A stretch of 64,000 bases of DNA from Pseudoxanthomonas sp. 3HH-4 (GCF_006716465.1 NZ_VFPB01000001.1:654983-718982), one strand, 5' to 3'; numbered from the stretch's first letter, positions 1 to 9,208 are shown. Numbers and translations: made by a program. Notes: generated by a model from the sequence alone, not told the origin.

Positions 1-1
1 G

Positions 2-157
2 GCACTCTGCCAGGTGCATGCCACCTTCGTGGCCGAAGGACTGGCCTGCACTCTGGACCGACGGCCGCGACTGGTGACCGAGAATGCCGCGCTGGCGACC
101 GCCCGCGCGCTCGTCGTACGCACGGCAGAGGCGCATGGACTGGTGTTCGCCCCGTGA
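2..157 (+). CDS. C-terminal end of an unidentified protein (5' truncated)
   Basis: An open frame enters from the left edge and ends at TGA 155-157, giving the last 51 residues of a protein that ends in HGLVFAP. Codon use is GC-rich at third positions, as in the neighbouring genes, and the frame has no internal stop. I recognise no motif and assign no function. The next gene on the same strand begins about 135 bases downstream. That gap shows no clear terminator. Confidence 0.4.
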   Translation, partial: ALCQVHATFVAEGLACTLDRRPRLVTENAALATARALVVRTAEAHGLVFAP

Positions 158-293
158 GGGGCGCTTGCCAGTCGCGCGCGTCCGCCGCTAACCTGCACCA
201 CCGCGTGACTGGCGCCTGGAGGGAGCACCCTCGGGAAGCGCGGGCATCGCCGCCGCGCGCCTGGGCATCCTTTCCTCCATCAGGAGATGCTCC

Positions 294-926
294 GTGCCCG
301 CCACTTCCCCGCTACTCGCATTCGCACTGATTGCGCTAGGCATGGTCCTGACACCGGGGCCGAACATGATCTATCTGGTGTCGCGCTCGATCAGCCAGGG
401 CACGCGTGCCGGACTGATATCGCTGGGCGGTGTTGCCGCCGGATTCGTGGTCTACATGCTGTGCGCCGCCTTCGGCATCACAGCGCTGCTGATGACGGTG
501 CCCTATGCGTACGACGCGCTGCGCATCACCGGCGCAGCCTATCTGCTCTACCTGGCCTGGCAGGCAGTGCGACCCGGTGGCCGTTCGCCACTGCAGGTGC
601 GCGAACTGCCGGCCGATGGCCCACGCAAGCTGTTCCTGATGGGACTGCTTACCAATCTGCTGAACCCCAAGATCGCCGTGCTCTACCTGTCGCTGCTGCC
701 GCAGTTCATCGACCCTGTGCGCGGTGACGTGCTGGCGCAATCGCTCGCGCTGGGTTCGGTGCAGATCCTCGTCAGCCTGGGCGTCAATGCGCTGATCGCG
801 GTATTCGCGGGCAGTGTTGCCGCCTTCCTGGCGCAGCGGCCGTTCTGGGCCACGGCCCAGCGCTGGCTGATGGGCACGGTGCTGGCGGCGCTGGCGGTGC
901 GGATGGCGACGGAAGCGCGCCGTTGA
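294..926 (+). CDS. LysE/RhtB-family amino-acid exporter
   Basis: A 210-residue inner-membrane protein of the LysE/RhtB translocator family, which exports amino acids or small metabolites by proton motive force. The family signature is visible near the N-terminus (GMVLTPGPNMIYLVSRSI, about residues 17-34). About six hydrophobic segments follow, and the length is typical. The start is GTG 294, chosen because AGGAG lies at 282-286 with a 7-base spacing. An ATG at 287 opens only a shadow frame. The gene ends two bases before the convergent ELM1-family gene. The substrate cannot be told from sequence; homoserine, threonine, leucine or lysine are all possible in this family. Confidence 0.85.
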   Translation: MPATSPLLAFALIALGMVLTPGPNMIYLVSRSISQGTRAGLISLGGVAAGFVVYMLCAAFGITALLMTVPYAYDALRITGAAYLLYLAWQAVRPGGRSPLQVRELPADGPRKLFLMGLLTNLLNPKIAVLYLSLLPQFIDPVRGDVLAQSLALGSVQILVSLGVNALIAVFAGSVAAFLAQRPFWATAQRWLMGTVLAALAVRMATEARR

Positions 927-928
927 CG

Positions 929-1903
929 TCAGGACGCGAGGCGGTCGCGGAGTGCCGCGGCCACGCGCGCTGTTTCCCGCAGCGGTTCGACATCGAAGTC
1001 CTGCATTGCGCTGTCCATCACGCGGATGCGCCCGCGCTGCAACAGGGCGTCCAGGAACCGGCGCGGCCGGCCACTCACGCGGTGGGGATCGAAGACGTGC
1101 ACGGGCACCCTGGTCGCACACGCTTCGGACAGCATGTTGACCGAGTCCGGCGTGCAGACGATGCGGTCGGCCCAGGCGAGCAGGCCGGGGTAGGGGTTCG
1201 GGCCGTCGTGTTCGCCGCACCAGACAATGCCGGGCGTGGCTGCGTAGCGTTGGCGCACCGCGTCGATCACCTGGTGCGGTGTGCGCCGCGAGGTGGTCAC
1301 CAGCACGCTGCCGCCCTCGCGCGCCAGCACCGCGTCCAGGTCCGCCGCCAACGCCAGGAAGGCCGCAGGGTCGAAGCGCGCATGCGCGCTGTCGCCGCCC
1401 AGCAATACGGCGGTGCGCGGCGACGGCAGCTGGGCGAAGGTCGCGAACTGCAGGCGCGCGTTCGCCAGCCAAGCGTCGTCGACCGGGTTCAGGCTGCCTG
1501 TCAGGGTGATGACGTTGCGGCCACGCAGGCCGTCATGCGCCGGCGCGATGACCACGTCCCAGTGCATGGGGTCGATGCGAGGGGCCAGGATCTGCACCGC
1601 CTTGCTGCCGCGCCCGCGTAGCAGCCGCGTCGCCAGCGCAGCCTGCCGGCCACAGCCGACGGCCAGCGGAGGGGGCGTGCGCAGGGCAGCGGCGAAAGCG
1701 CTTCCGAAGGCCTGCGCGGATCCGGGCCAGAGGCGAGGGGCCGCCCAGCGCCACGGCGCACGCGGTTGCAGCACCCACTCGCGCGCTTCACCGGCGTCCA
1801 GCTCATTCATCAGCGCCCGGGCCTGCCGCACATTGCCGGCGTGGCCATCGGTCAGGGTCCAGGGGCGCGCCGAATCGGTCGTGGGAGGGCTTGTTCGTTC
1901 CAC
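929..1903 (-). CDS. ELM1-family (DUF1022) GT-B-like protein
   Basis: A 324-residue protein matching the bacterial 'mitochondrial fission ELM1' family (DUF1022), whose fold resembles GT-B glycosyltransferases. The N-terminal block [17 protein letters not shown] and the C-terminal blocks [17 protein letters not shown] and [16 protein letters not shown] are characteristic. The latter resembles the donor-binding half of GT-B enzymes, as does [10 protein letters not shown]. The start is GTG at 1903. No Shine-Dalgarno sequence is obvious and no in-frame ATG is closer to the conserved block. The gene is divergent from the nitroreductase gene at 2032. The biochemical role of bacterial members is unsettled. 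Closeness to lipopolysaccharide genes makes a glycan role possible, but that is inference. Confidence 0.75.
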   Translation of the reverse strand: MERTSPPTTDSARPWTLTDGHAGNVRQARALMNELDAGEAREWVLQPRAPWRWAAPRLWPGSAQAFGSAFAAALRTPPPLAVGCGRQAALATRLLRGRGSKAVQILAPRIDPMHWDVVIAPAHDGLRGRNVITLTGSLNPVDDAWLANARLQFATFAQLPSPRTAVLLGGDSAHARFDPAAFLALAADLDAVLAREGGSVLVTTSRRTPHQVIDAVRQRYAATPGIVWCGEHDGPNPYPGLLAWADRIVCTPDSVNMLSEACATRVPVHVFDPHRVSGRPRRFLDALLQRGRIRVMDSAMQDFDVEPLRETARVAAALRDRLAS

Positions 1904-2031
1904 TGGTTAAAACAATCCGTTCCGGGTCGGTTGGATGTTGCCATAGTCAGGACACCCTACACTGCCCGTCCGATCCGCCGGCCCAGGCCGGCCGCTGCGG
2001 ATGCTGCTTCCCTCTTCGCGACAGGTATGCC

Positions 2032-2619
2032 ATGCCCCACGTTCTCGACGCCACTTCGCTCGACCAGTTGTTCCGCACCGCCCGCACCTACAACGCGTTC
2101 AGCGGTGACGTCAGCGACGACACGCTGCGCCAGCTTTACGACCTGCTGAAGTTCGGTCCCACCCAGGCCAACACCACGCCGGCACGCTTCGTGTTCGTGA
2201 AGTCGGCCGAAGCCAAGGCCAAGCTGGGCCCGGCGCTGGATGAGGGCAACTACGCCAAGACCATGGCCGCACCGGTGACCGTCATCATCGGCCGCGACGA
2301 AGACTTCCACGAGAAGCTGCCGTTCCTGTTCCCGCATACCGATGCCAAGGCCTGGTTCGACGGCCCGCGCGAGAATCGCTTCAAGCCCGCGCTGCGCAAC
2401 GCCAGCCTGCAGGCGGGCTACCTGATCGTCGCCGCGCGCGCCCTCGGCCTGGATGCTGGTCCGATGACCGGCTTCAACGCCGCGAAGGTCGACGAGGCCT
2501 TCTTCGCCGGCACCGCGATCAAGTCCGACATCCTGGTCAACCTGGGCCATGGCGACCCGGCCAGCATTTTCCCGCGTTCCCCGCGCCTGGGCTTCGACGA
2601 AGCCGCGCGCATCCTCTGA
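2032..2619 (+). CDS. rutE: RutE-like malonic semialdehyde reductase (nitroreductase family)
   Basis: A 195-residue flavin-dependent nitroreductase-family protein that resembles E. coli RutE over its whole length. Shared blocks include [19 protein letters not shown] near the N-terminus, LLFPH-type residues mid-protein ([12 protein letters not shown]), [18 protein letters not shown] and [19 protein letters not shown]. RutE reduces malonic semialdehyde to 3-hydroxypropionate in pyrimidine breakdown, but no other rut genes are near, so here it may be a general reductase. The ATG at 2032 is used because similarity begins there; the open frame extends back to 1891 without family similarity. The yceI gene follows 25 bases later on the same strand. 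Confidence 0.85.
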   Translation: MPHVLDATSLDQLFRTARTYNAFSGDVSDDTLRQLYDLLKFGPTQANTTPARFVFVKSAEAKAKLGPALDEGNYAKTMAAPVTVIIGRDEDFHEKLPFLFPHTDAKAWFDGPRENRFKPALRNASLQAGYLIVAARALGLDAGPMTGFNAAKVDEAFFAGTAIKSDILVNLGHGDPASIFPRSPRLGFDEAARIL

Positions 2620-2644
2620 CACCCCACCACCCCGGAGATATCCC

Positions 2645-3223
2645 ATGCGCAAGACCCTGCTCGTTGCCGCCCTGCTCGCCTTCGCCGGCTCCGCCTTCGC
2701 CGCGCCGGTCACTTACAAGATCGACCCCGGCCACACCAACGTGCTGGCGACCTGGAGCCATTTCGGTTTCTCCAACCCGAGCGCCAACTTCGGCCAAGCC
2801 GACGGCACCCTGGTGTACGACGCCGACAAGGTCTCCGCGTCCAGCGTCCAGGTCACCCTGCCGCTGAGCGGCCTGAGCGCGCTGGCCGACCAGTTCTACG
2901 AGCACCTGACCAGCGACAAGTGGTTCGACGCCGCCAAGTACCCGTCCGCCACCTTCAAGAGCACCCAGGTGGAAGCGGCCGGCGAAGGCAAGCTCAAGGT
3001 CACCGGTGACCTGACCATCAAGGGCATCACCAAGCCGGTGGTGCTGGACGTGACCCTCAACAAGGCGGGCGAGCACCCGATGAAGAAAGTGCCGGCGATC
3101 GGCTTCGATGCCACCGCCACCGTGAAGCGCAGCGACTTCGGCGTGGGCGCATACGCCCCGATGGTCAGCGACGAAGTGACGCTGAAGATCACCACCGAAG
3201 CCACGGCCGACGCCAAGAAGTAA
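2645..3223 (+). CDS. YceI-family periplasmic lipid-binding protein
   Basis: A 192-residue secreted protein of the YceI family, lipocalin-like beta-barrels that bind isoprenoid-type lipids in the periplasm. A signal peptide is clear (MRKTLLVAALLAFAGSAFA, cleavage about residue 19). Family blocks follow: YKIDPGHTNVLATWSHFGFSN, FDAAKYPSATFKS, VTGDLTIKGITKPVVLDV and SDFGVGAYAPMVSDEVTL near the C-terminus. The ATG at 2645 has GGAG at 2634-2637 and a usable spacing. It follows the nitroreductase gene closely and ends before a strong hairpin terminator, so the two may share a transcript. Stress induction is known for some relatives but cannot be seen here. Confidence 0.9.
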   Translation: MRKTLLVAALLAFAGSAFAAPVTYKIDPGHTNVLATWSHFGFSNPSANFGQADGTLVYDADKVSASSVQVTLPLSGLSALADQFYEHLTSDKWFDAAKYPSATFKSTQVEAAGEGKLKVTGDLTIKGITKPVVLDVTLNKAGEHPMKKVPAIGFDATATVKRSDFGVGAYAPMVSDEVTLKITTEATADAKK

Positions 3224-3266
3224 ACACGCCTTCCCCGGCGTCCGCGCGCCGGCCGGATGCTGCCGG

Positions 3267-3299
3267 AAACGCCGCCCCGCTCGCGCCGGGCGGCGTTTT
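3267..3299 (+). terminator. Rho-independent terminator after yceI
   Basis: A 10-base inverted repeat (AAACGCCGCC at 3267-3276 and its complement at 3289-3298) with a 12-base loop runs into a short T tract at 3296-3299. It sits 43 bases after the yceI stop codon. Confidence 0.75.
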
Positions 3300-3381
3300 C
3301 CGTCAGGGGAACCCCTTCCTTGGGCCGTCACGGTACCGGCTGGTAGACTGGCCGCCTCGTTCCAGCACGTCCCGCACCGCC

Positions 3382-3579
3382 ATGACCCACACCGCCACCG
3401 CGCCCGCCAACGCCGAGAAGCGCTACACCGTCTCGCGCGCCGACCTGCCGCTGAGCTGCCCGCTGCCGTCGATGGCGCTGTGGAATTCGCATCCGCGCGT
3501 CTACCTGCCCATCGAAGACGCGCCGGGTGGGGATGTGCAGTGCCCGTACTGTGGTTCGCATTTCGTCCTGGCCGACTGA
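3382..3579 (+). CDS. Small CHCC-type zinc-finger protein
   Basis: A 65-residue protein of the zf-CHCC family, related to the zinc-binding end of the mitochondrial complex I subunit NDUFS6. The likely ligands are the conserved SCPLPSMALWNSHPRVYLPI block (Cys and His) and the terminal CPYCGSHFVL pair of cysteines. Homologues of this size are common as stand-alone genes in Proteobacteria. Their role is not established. The ATG at 3382 gives the expected length. The gene lies 36 bases upstream of the glycosyltransferase gene on the same strand. Confidence 0.8.
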   Translation: MTHTATAPANAEKRYTVSRADLPLSCPLPSMALWNSHPRVYLPIEDAPGGDVQCPYCGSHFVLAD

Positions 3580-3615
3580 TCGCCTGATGCGGCCGAAGCG
3601 CGCGGCCCATCGCCC

Positions 3616-4755
3616 ATGCGCCGCCTGACCGTCGTCCAGCTGCTGCCGGCGCTGGAATCCGGCGGCGTCGAACGCTCCACCCTCGAGATCGCGGATGCAC
3701 TGGTGCGCGCAGGCCACCGTGCCGTGGTGGTGTCGGCGGGCGGGCGGCTGGAGCCGGCGTTGCGGGCGACGGGCGCGGAGCACATCACGCTCGACATCGG
3801 TCGCAAATCACTGCTCACGTTGCGCCACGTGGTCACCTTGCGCCGGTTGTTCGCCGATGTCGGCGCCGACATCGTGCACGCGCGCTCGCGGCTTCCTGCG
3901 TGGCTTGGCCTGTGGGCGATCCGTGCGATGCCCGCGGCCGCGCGGCCACGATTCGTCACCACCATGCACGGTCTCAATTCGCCCGGGCGCTACAGCGCGG
4001 TGATGACGTACGGCGAGCGCGTGATCTGCGTGTCCGACACGGTGCGCGCGTATCTGCGGCAGCACTATCCGCAGACCGATGCCGGCAGGCTGGTGGTGAT
4101 TCCGCGCGGCATCGATCCGGCGCAGTTCCCGCGCGCCTCCTCGCGCGATCCTGACGCGCGTGCGTGGGCTGCCATGCAGCATCCTGCGCTGGTGGGCGAA
4201 GGCCCGCTGCTGCTGCTGCCGGGGCGTGGCACTCGCCTCAAGGGCCACCAGGATGCCATCGCGCTGCTGGCCCGCCTGCGTGGCGGCGGCATCGATGCGC
4301 GCCTCTGGATGCCGGGCACGCGCGAGTCGGGGCGCGAGCACTACGTCCTCGACCTGGAAGCAGAAGCGCGACGTGGCGGATGCGCCGATGCGCTCGCGAT
4401 CACGCCACCGACAACCGCCATCGCACGCGCCTACGCCGGCAGCGACCTGGTTTTGCAGCTGTCGCGCAAGCCCGAAGCGTTCGGCCGGACCGTGGTCGAA
4501 GCGCTGTCCGTGGGACGTCCCGTCGCCGGCTGGGCGCATGGCGGTGTCGGCGAGTTGCTGCGCGAACTGCAGCCCGCGGGCGCGGTTCCGGCATTCGATG
4601 AAGACCGCCTGTTCGATGCGGTGCGCTCGATGCTCGCCCATCCGCCGCCGCCATTGGCTACGATGGACGCCTACACCCTGCGCGCGATGCAGGACGCCAC
4701 GCTCGCCCTTTACCACGATCTTGCCGATGACCGCCGACTCGCCATCGATCCCTGA
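3616..4755 (+). CDS. GT4-family glycosyltransferase
   Basis: A 379-residue GT-B glycosyltransferase of family 4. The N-terminal acceptor half opens with VQLLPALESGGVERSTLEIA, which contains the usual glycine-rich GGVE turn. The C-terminal donor half holds LLLLPGRGTRLKGHQDAIAL and the E-x7-E element in PEAFGRTVVEALSVGRPV, which binds the nucleotide sugar. It is probably cytoplasmic or membrane-associated. It is followed one base later by an O-antigen ligase, then lipid A acyltransferase and Kdo transferase genes, so addition of a sugar to the lipopolysaccharide core is the likely job. The exact sugar cannot be read from sequence. Confidence 0.85.
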   Translation: MRRLTVVQLLPALESGGVERSTLEIADALVRAGHRAVVVSAGGRLEPALRATGAEHITLDIGRKSLLTLRHVVTLRRLFADVGADIVHARSRLPAWLGLWAIRAMPAAARPRFVTTMHGLNSPGRYSAVMTYGERVICVSDTVRAYLRQHYPQTDAGRLVVIPRGIDPAQFPRASSRDPDARAWAAMQHPALVGEGPLLLLPGRGTRLKGHQDAIALLARLRGGGIDARLWMPGTRESGREHYVLDLEAEARRGGCADALAITPPTTAIARAYAGSDLVLQLSRKPEAFGRTVVEALSVGRPVAGWAHGGVGELLRELQPAGAVPAFDEDRLFDAVRSMLAHPPPPLATMDAYTLRAMQDATLALYHDLADDRRLAIDP

Positions 4756-4756
4756 C

Positions 4757-6049
4757 ATGCCTGTCCGTGGCCGTCCCCACGGCTGGCGCTGGGCACCCGC
4801 GTGGGTGCTGACGTTCGTCGCCCTCTGGCCGGCACCGGGCTATGCCGAAGCCGTGATGGTGCTGGGTGCATTGGCGGCCGTCATCCGGTTGCTGCTCGAC
4901 AGGTTCCGTGGCGGCACGCGCCTGCTGAGCGGCGCGGCATGGGCGCTGACCAGCGCCTTGTTCGCCGCCTATTGGCTGCCCGAAGTCATCTCGGCCATGG
5001 ACGCCGTAGACGCACCGCGGGCATTTCGGGAGGCCGCGGTGGACCTGCGCTACCTGCCGTTCCTGTGGCTGGTGGCGGCCGCCGTGGCGAACAGGGAAGC
5101 GGGGCGCACCACCTTCAACGGTCTCGCCATCATCGTCGCGGTGTGGACGCTGGACGCGCTGGCGCAGGTCGTGTTCGGCACCAGTCCATTGTTCTGGGGC
5201 CTGGACCAGCTCAAGCAACTGGTCAGCGGGCGCCCGATGTGCACTGCGGAACAGATGGCCGGCATCGACAGGCTCAGCGGGTTCCTGGGCCCGTGCAACC
5301 GGAAGCTGGGCGTGGTGATGGCGAGCCTGTCGCCGTTCCTGCTGTTCGCAGCGGCGCGGCGCTTGAAGGCAACGGGCTGGCTGCTGGCATCGGCCGCGAT
5401 AGGCGTCGTCGTGTTGCTGGCTGGCGCGCGTGCCGCATGGATCACCTACGCCCTGGTGCTGGTGTTCTCCGGCTGGAAATTGTTGGGGTGGAAGCGGCTG
5501 CTGGGTGTTTTCGCCTTCGGCGTAGTATTGCTGGCAGGACTGGCCGTTGTATCGCCGCAGGTGCGCGAACGCATCCGGCTCACCACGCATGCATTGACCG
5601 CCGACGAGTCCGGCGTGGATACGGCGCTGTCAGGCCGTGGGCAGATCTGGTCCGCCGCCGGCTGCATGATCGCCGAGCACCCCATCAACGGCGTGGGTGC
5701 GCGGGGCTTCCGCGAAGCATTCCCCGGGTGCGATGCAGGGGCCGGCGAGCGGCCTGCATGGGGCCAGGGTCCGGCGTTCCATGCCCATCAGATCGTGCTG
5801 GAAGTACTCAGCGAAACCGGCGTCATCGGCCTGTTGCTGTGGCTGGCGGGTGCAGCGCTGGCATGGCGTGCCTGGCGTTATGCCGCACCGCAGGCGAAGG
5901 AGCGCGCGCGGCCGGCGATGCTGGCGCTGGCGGTGACGGTCTTCCCGTTCAATACGCACCTTGCGTTCTACTCCACGTTCTGGGGCGGCCTGACGCTGAT
6001 GCTGGCGGCCTTGTATGCCGGCAGCCTGCTGGCGCGCGATGACGATTGA
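4757..6049 (+). CDS. O-antigen ligase-like membrane protein (Wzy_C/WaaL family)
   Basis: A 430-residue polytopic inner-membrane protein with about 10-12 hydrophobic segments. The Wzy_C signature is visible in the second half: LLAGARAAWITYALVLVFSG, then a large periplasmic loop with LSGRGQIWSAAGCMIAEHPI and GVGARGF, and a final AHQIVLEVLSETGVIG. WaaL-type enzymes move polysaccharide from undecaprenyl diphosphate to the lipid A-core. The ATG at 4757 follows the glycosyltransferase stop by one base. An in-frame ATG at 4727, overlapping that gene, is an alternative, and neither has a clear Shine-Dalgarno sequence. It overlaps the next gene, so the three are probably one operon. A polymerase role cannot be excluded by sequence alone. 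Confidence 0.82.
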   Translation: MPVRGRPHGWRWAPAWVLTFVALWPAPGYAEAVMVLGALAAVIRLLLDRFRGGTRLLSGAAWALTSALFAAYWLPEVISAMDAVDAPRAFREAAVDLRYLPFLWLVAAAVANREAGRTTFNGLAIIVAVWTLDALAQVVFGTSPLFWGLDQLKQLVSGRPMCTAEQMAGIDRLSGFLGPCNRKLGVVMASLSPFLLFAAARRLKATGWLLASAAIGVVVLLAGARAAWITYALVLVFSGWKLLGWKRLLGVFAFGVVLLAGLAVVSPQVRERIRLTTHALTADESGVDTALSGRGQIWSAAGCMIAEHPINGVGARGFREAFPGCDAGAGERPAWGQGPAFHAHQIVLEVLSETGVIGLLLWLAGAALAWRAWRYAAPQAKERARPAMLALAVTVFPFNTHLAFYSTFWGGLTLMLAALYAGSLLARDDD

Positions 6050-6944
6050 GCGCGCGGCGGGCGCGCGCTGCTGGTTCGTGGCGCCCGCCAACCTGATCGC
6101 ATCGGCGGTCGCGCGGTTGCCGCAGCGGGCTTTGCTGCTGTTCGGGAGCTTCACGACATGGTTGCTGTGGCCGCTGCTCGGCAAGCGCCGCCGTTACGCG
6201 GCGACCAACATCGCACTGTGTTTCCCCGCACTGGATGACCGTGCCCGCGCCCGCCTGCTGCGCGACACCCTGCGCGCCACGGTGACCGGCATGTTCGAAC
6301 TCGTGCGGGGCTGGTACGCACCTGCACAGGCACTGCGCGGGCTGGCCGACGTGCAGGGGCTGGAGCACGTGCGCGCCGCGCGCGCGCAGGGGCGCGGCAT
6401 CCTGCTGTTCGGCGGCCATATCCCACACTCTGAACTGTGCGCGCGCCTGCTGGGCGACGCGCTGGGCGAACGGGTGACCATCGTCGCGCGGCGCAACAAC
6501 GATCCCTGCATCGAGCATCTGCTCGACACTGCCCGTCGCCGCGTCTTCGCCGATGTCATCGGCAAGAAGGACGTGCGCGGCCTGCTGCGCACGCTGTCGC
6601 GCGGCGGCATCGTCGCGTATTCCGCGGACCAGGATTTCAACTACCAGAATGCCTTCGTGCCGTTCTTCGGCGTGCAGGCCGCGACCCTGACCGCCACGCC
6701 CGATCTCGCGCGCCGGAGCAATGCCGTCGTGCTGCCGTTCTGGTTCCATCGCGACGTGGCGGGTCGCTACCAGCTGCGCGTCGAGCCGACGTGGGAAGGA
6801 TGGCCGACCGGCGATCCTGCGCAGGATGCGGCACGCTACATGGCGGAACTGGAAGCCGTGGTGCGCCGGAATCCCGAGCAGTACCTGTGGGTGCACAGGC
6901 GATTCAAGACCCGCCCGCCGGGCGAACCCGGTCTCTACCGGTAG
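6039..6944 (+). CDS. LpxL/HtrB-like lysophospholipid acyltransferase (first copy)
   Basis: A 301-residue member of the lipid A late acyltransferase family (LpxL/LpxM/HtrB). After an N-terminal hydrophobic anchor it has YAATNIALCFPALDDRARARLL, the catalytic HX4E motif in FGGHIPHSELCARLL (His and Glu), SADQDFNYQNAFVPFFG and the C-terminal QYLWVHRRFKTRP, all typical. Such enzymes add a secondary acyl chain to Kdo2-lipid A at the inner membrane. The ATG at 6039 overlaps the ligase stop by 11 bases, which suggests translational coupling. It converges on a second paralogue, and their stop codons overlap within a perfect palindrome. Confidence 0.88.
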   Translation: MTIERAAGARCWFVAPANLIASAVARLPQRALLLFGSFTTWLLWPLLGKRRRYAATNIALCFPALDDRARARLLRDTLRATVTGMFELVRGWYAPAQALRGLADVQGLEHVRAARAQGRGILLFGGHIPHSELCARLLGDALGERVTIVARRNNDPCIEHLLDTARRRVFADVIGKKDVRGLLRTLSRGGIVAYSADQDFNYQNAFVPFFGVQAATLTATPDLARRSNAVVLPFWFHRDVAGRYQLRVEPTWEGWPTGDPAQDAARYMAELEAVVRRNPEQYLWVHRRFKTRPPGEPGLYR

Positions 6945-6946
6945 AG
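6933..6946. repeat. Perfect 14-base palindrome shared by two convergent gene ends
   Basis: CTCTACCGGTAGAG is its own reverse complement. Read on either strand it encodes Leu-Tyr-Arg-stop, so it forms the last three codons and stop of both LpxL-like genes. The two genes overlap by 10 bases here. Confidence 0.9.
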
Positions 6947-7867
6947 TTCGCCGCGGCCTTCGGGCTGACGCTTGAAGCGGCGATGGATCCACAGGTACTG
7001 GGTGGGCGCCTCGCGCACCATGGACTCGATCGCGGCGATCACGCGCGCAGTGTCCGCCGTGGCGTCCGGCGACGGGAAATCCTCCAGCGCGGGCGACAGC
7101 GTCAGCGTATAGCCACCGTCTTCGCGGCGGACGTGCGAGAACGCGATCACCGCCGCGCCCGACAGCCGCGCCAATTGATGGGTGGACGTGAGGCTGTAGG
7201 CGGGGTGGCCGAAGAACGGAACGAACACGCTTTCGCCGCGCCGCGTGTCCTGGTCGGGCGCGAACCAGAGCAGTCCGCCCTGCTTGAGGTGCTTCAGCGC
7301 AGGGCGCAACTCTTCACGGGTGAACATCGCGGTGGCGTAACGCAGGCGGCCGCGCTTGACCGCCCACTCCATCGCGCCCTGGTTGTGCGGGCGGTACATG
7401 CCGGCCAGCGGTGCGTGGTCGCACATCAGCCGCGCCGAGATCTCCAGAGTAGTGAAGTGTCCGGACACCACGATCACCCCGCGGCCACCGGCACGCGCCG
7501 CCGCCAGGTGCTCCAGGCCTTCGACCCGCAGTCCCCGCCGCATCGGCGCCACGCTGCCCCACCAGGCGCGCGCGAATTCGAACAGCCCGATGCCAAGCTC
7601 GCCGAAACTGGCGCGCGCCATCGCGTCCCGGGCATCGGCGTCCAGTTCCGGAAAACACAGCGCGATGTTGCGGCGGGCGATGTTCCTGCGCTCGCGCATC
7701 GCCGCAAAAAGCAGCGCGCCGATGAGGCGTCCCAGCACGCGCTGCAGCGCCCACGGCAGGCGTGCCACCAGCCACGCCAGCCCGATGCCGATCCAGGCCG
7801 GCCACTGCGCGGGCCCCATGGGTGGACGCTCGCGGGCGTCGGCGGATCGCTTCTCGGTTTCGGCCAT
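6935..7867 (-). CDS. LpxL/HtrB-like lysophospholipid acyltransferase (second copy)
   Basis: A 310-residue paralogue of the convergent acyltransferase. It shares the order of motifs: RRNIARRNIALCFPELDADA, the HX4E catalytic motif in VSGHFTTLEISARL, FAPDQDTRRGESVFVPFFG and TQYLWIHRRFKRQPEG. The ATG at 7867 is the first in-frame start before the domain, 39 bases from the divergent waaA start, so the two genes probably share a promoter region. Known family members differ in acyl donor and position (LpxL, LpxM, LpxP). Which copy is primary and which secondary cannot be assigned from sequence. Confidence 0.88.
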   Translation of the reverse strand: MAETEKRSADARERPPMGPAQWPAWIGIGLAWLVARLPWALQRVLGRLIGALLFAAMRERRNIARRNIALCFPELDADARDAMARASFGELGIGLFEFARAWWGSVAPMRRGLRVEGLEHLAAARAGGRGVIVVSGHFTTLEISARLMCDHAPLAGMYRPHNQGAMEWAVKRGRLRYATAMFTREELRPALKHLKQGGLLWFAPDQDTRRGESVFVPFFGHPAYSLTSTHQLARLSGAAVIAFSHVRREDGGYTLTLSPALEDFPSPDATADTARVIAAIESMVREAPTQYLWIHRRFKRQPEGRGELYR

Positions 7868-7906
7868 GGCCCATTGTAACGGCGGCCCCGGGTATCCTTG
7901 TCGGCA

Positions 7907-9208
7907 ATGCCGAACCGAACCGCCGAACGCTTGCTGCGCGCCCTCTATTCGGCGGTGCTGTACGTGTTGACGCCGGTCACCCTGTACCACCTGATCTGGC
8001 GTGGCTTCCGCTACCCGGAGTACTTCCAGCGCTGGAACGAACGCTATGGCAGCTACGACACGCCCGGCAGCCCGGTGGATGTCTGGCTGCACGCGGTATC
8101 GGTGGGTGAGGTGAACGCGGCCGCACCCGTGGTGAATGCGTTGCTCGGGCGCCATCGTGGGCTGCGCCTGCTGATCACCACCATCACCCCCACCGGTTCC
8201 GAGCGCGTGCGGGCGCTGTGGGGTGATCGCGTGTTGCACGTGTACTCGCCCTATGATCTTCCCGGCGCGGTCGCGCGCTTCCTGGGCCATTTCCCGCCGC
8301 GCCTAGCGCTGATCATGGAGACCGAGCTGTGGCCCAGCCTGTTGTTCGGCTGCCATGACCGGAAGGTGCCGGTGTACATCCTCAATGCGCGTCTTTCAGC
8401 GCGATCCCTGCGTGGCTACAGCGTGTTGCGTCCGCTGATCGCACGCATGCTGCGCACGGTGCGTCGCGTGGCCGCGCAGTCCGGTGACGATGCCGCCCGC
8501 TTCGTGCAGCTGGGCGCCGCGCCGGAACAGGTACGCGACGTCGGCAACCTGAAGTTCGACATCCCCGTGCCGGACACCGTGGCCGATGTCGTCGCCGGTT
8601 TCCGCGGACACCTGTCCGCGCAGCGTCTGGTCTGGATCGCCGCGAGCACCCACGAAGACGAAGAGGCGCCGGTGCTCGCCATCCATGCGCGTCTGCGCAC
8701 GCGCTGGCCCGACCTGCTGCTGCTGTGGGCGCCACGCCATCCGGAACGCTTCCCGCGCGTGGTGGACGCCGCGCGCGACGCGGGCTGGAAGGTGGGAACG
8801 CGTCGCGCGGACCGCTGGCCGGCTGCCGGCGACGATGTCTTCGTACTCGACACGTTGGGCGAACTGATGGCGTTCTACGCTTGCGCCGACGTGGCCTTCG
8901 TCGGCGGCAGCCTGCAAGCCATCGGGGGACACAACATGCTGGAGCCGGCCGCGGTCGGCACACCTGCCGTCACCGGCCCGCACCTGCACAACTTCAGCGA
9001 GATCTCCCGCCGCCTGAGGGAAGCCGAAGCCCTGGTGATCGCGCCGGACGCTGCGGGGGTAGCGGCCGCCGTCGAAGATCTGCTCGCCGATGACGCACGG
9101 CGTCACGACATGGCGGGCCGTGGTCGTGCGCTCGTCGAACATGGTCGCGGCGCACTGGCGCGTACGCTGGCGATGATCGCGCCGCACCTGCCGGCCCCGG
9201 CGGCGTGA
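7907..9208 (+). CDS. waaA: 3-deoxy-D-manno-octulosonic acid transferase
   Basis: A 433-residue Kdo transferase that adds Kdo from CMP-Kdo to the lipid IVA precursor at the inner membrane. Visible hallmarks are an N-terminal membrane anchor, VWLHAVSVGEVNAAAPVV with the essential Glu of the glycine-serine-rich loop, TPTGSERV, LIMETELWPSLL, YILNARLSARS, LVWIAASTHEDEE and the donor-site block FVGGSLQAIGGHNMLEPAAVG. ATG 7907 is preferred over TTG 7898. It is divergent from an LpxL-like gene and sits in a lipopolysaccharide neighbourhood. The CoA-transferase gene starts at a GTGA overlap with its stop. Length agrees with E. coli WaaA. Confidence 0.93.
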   Translation: MPNRTAERLLRALYSAVLYVLTPVTLYHLIWRGFRYPEYFQRWNERYGSYDTPGSPVDVWLHAVSVGEVNAAAPVVNALLGRHRGLRLLITTITPTGSERVRALWGDRVLHVYSPYDLPGAVARFLGHFPPRLALIMETELWPSLLFGCHDRKVPVYILNARLSARSLRGYSVLRPLIARMLRTVRRVAAQSGDDAARFVQLGAAPEQVRDVGNLKFDIPVPDTVADVVAGFRGHLSAQRLVWIAASTHEDEEAPVLAIHARLRTRWPDLLLLWAPRHPERFPRVVDAARDAGWKVGTRRADRWPAAGDDVFVLDTLGELMAFYACADVAFVGGSLQAIGGHNMLEPAAVGTPAVTGPHLHNFSEISRRLREAEALVIAPDAAGVAAAVEDLLADDARRHDMAGRGRALVEHGRGALARTLAMIAPHLPAPAA

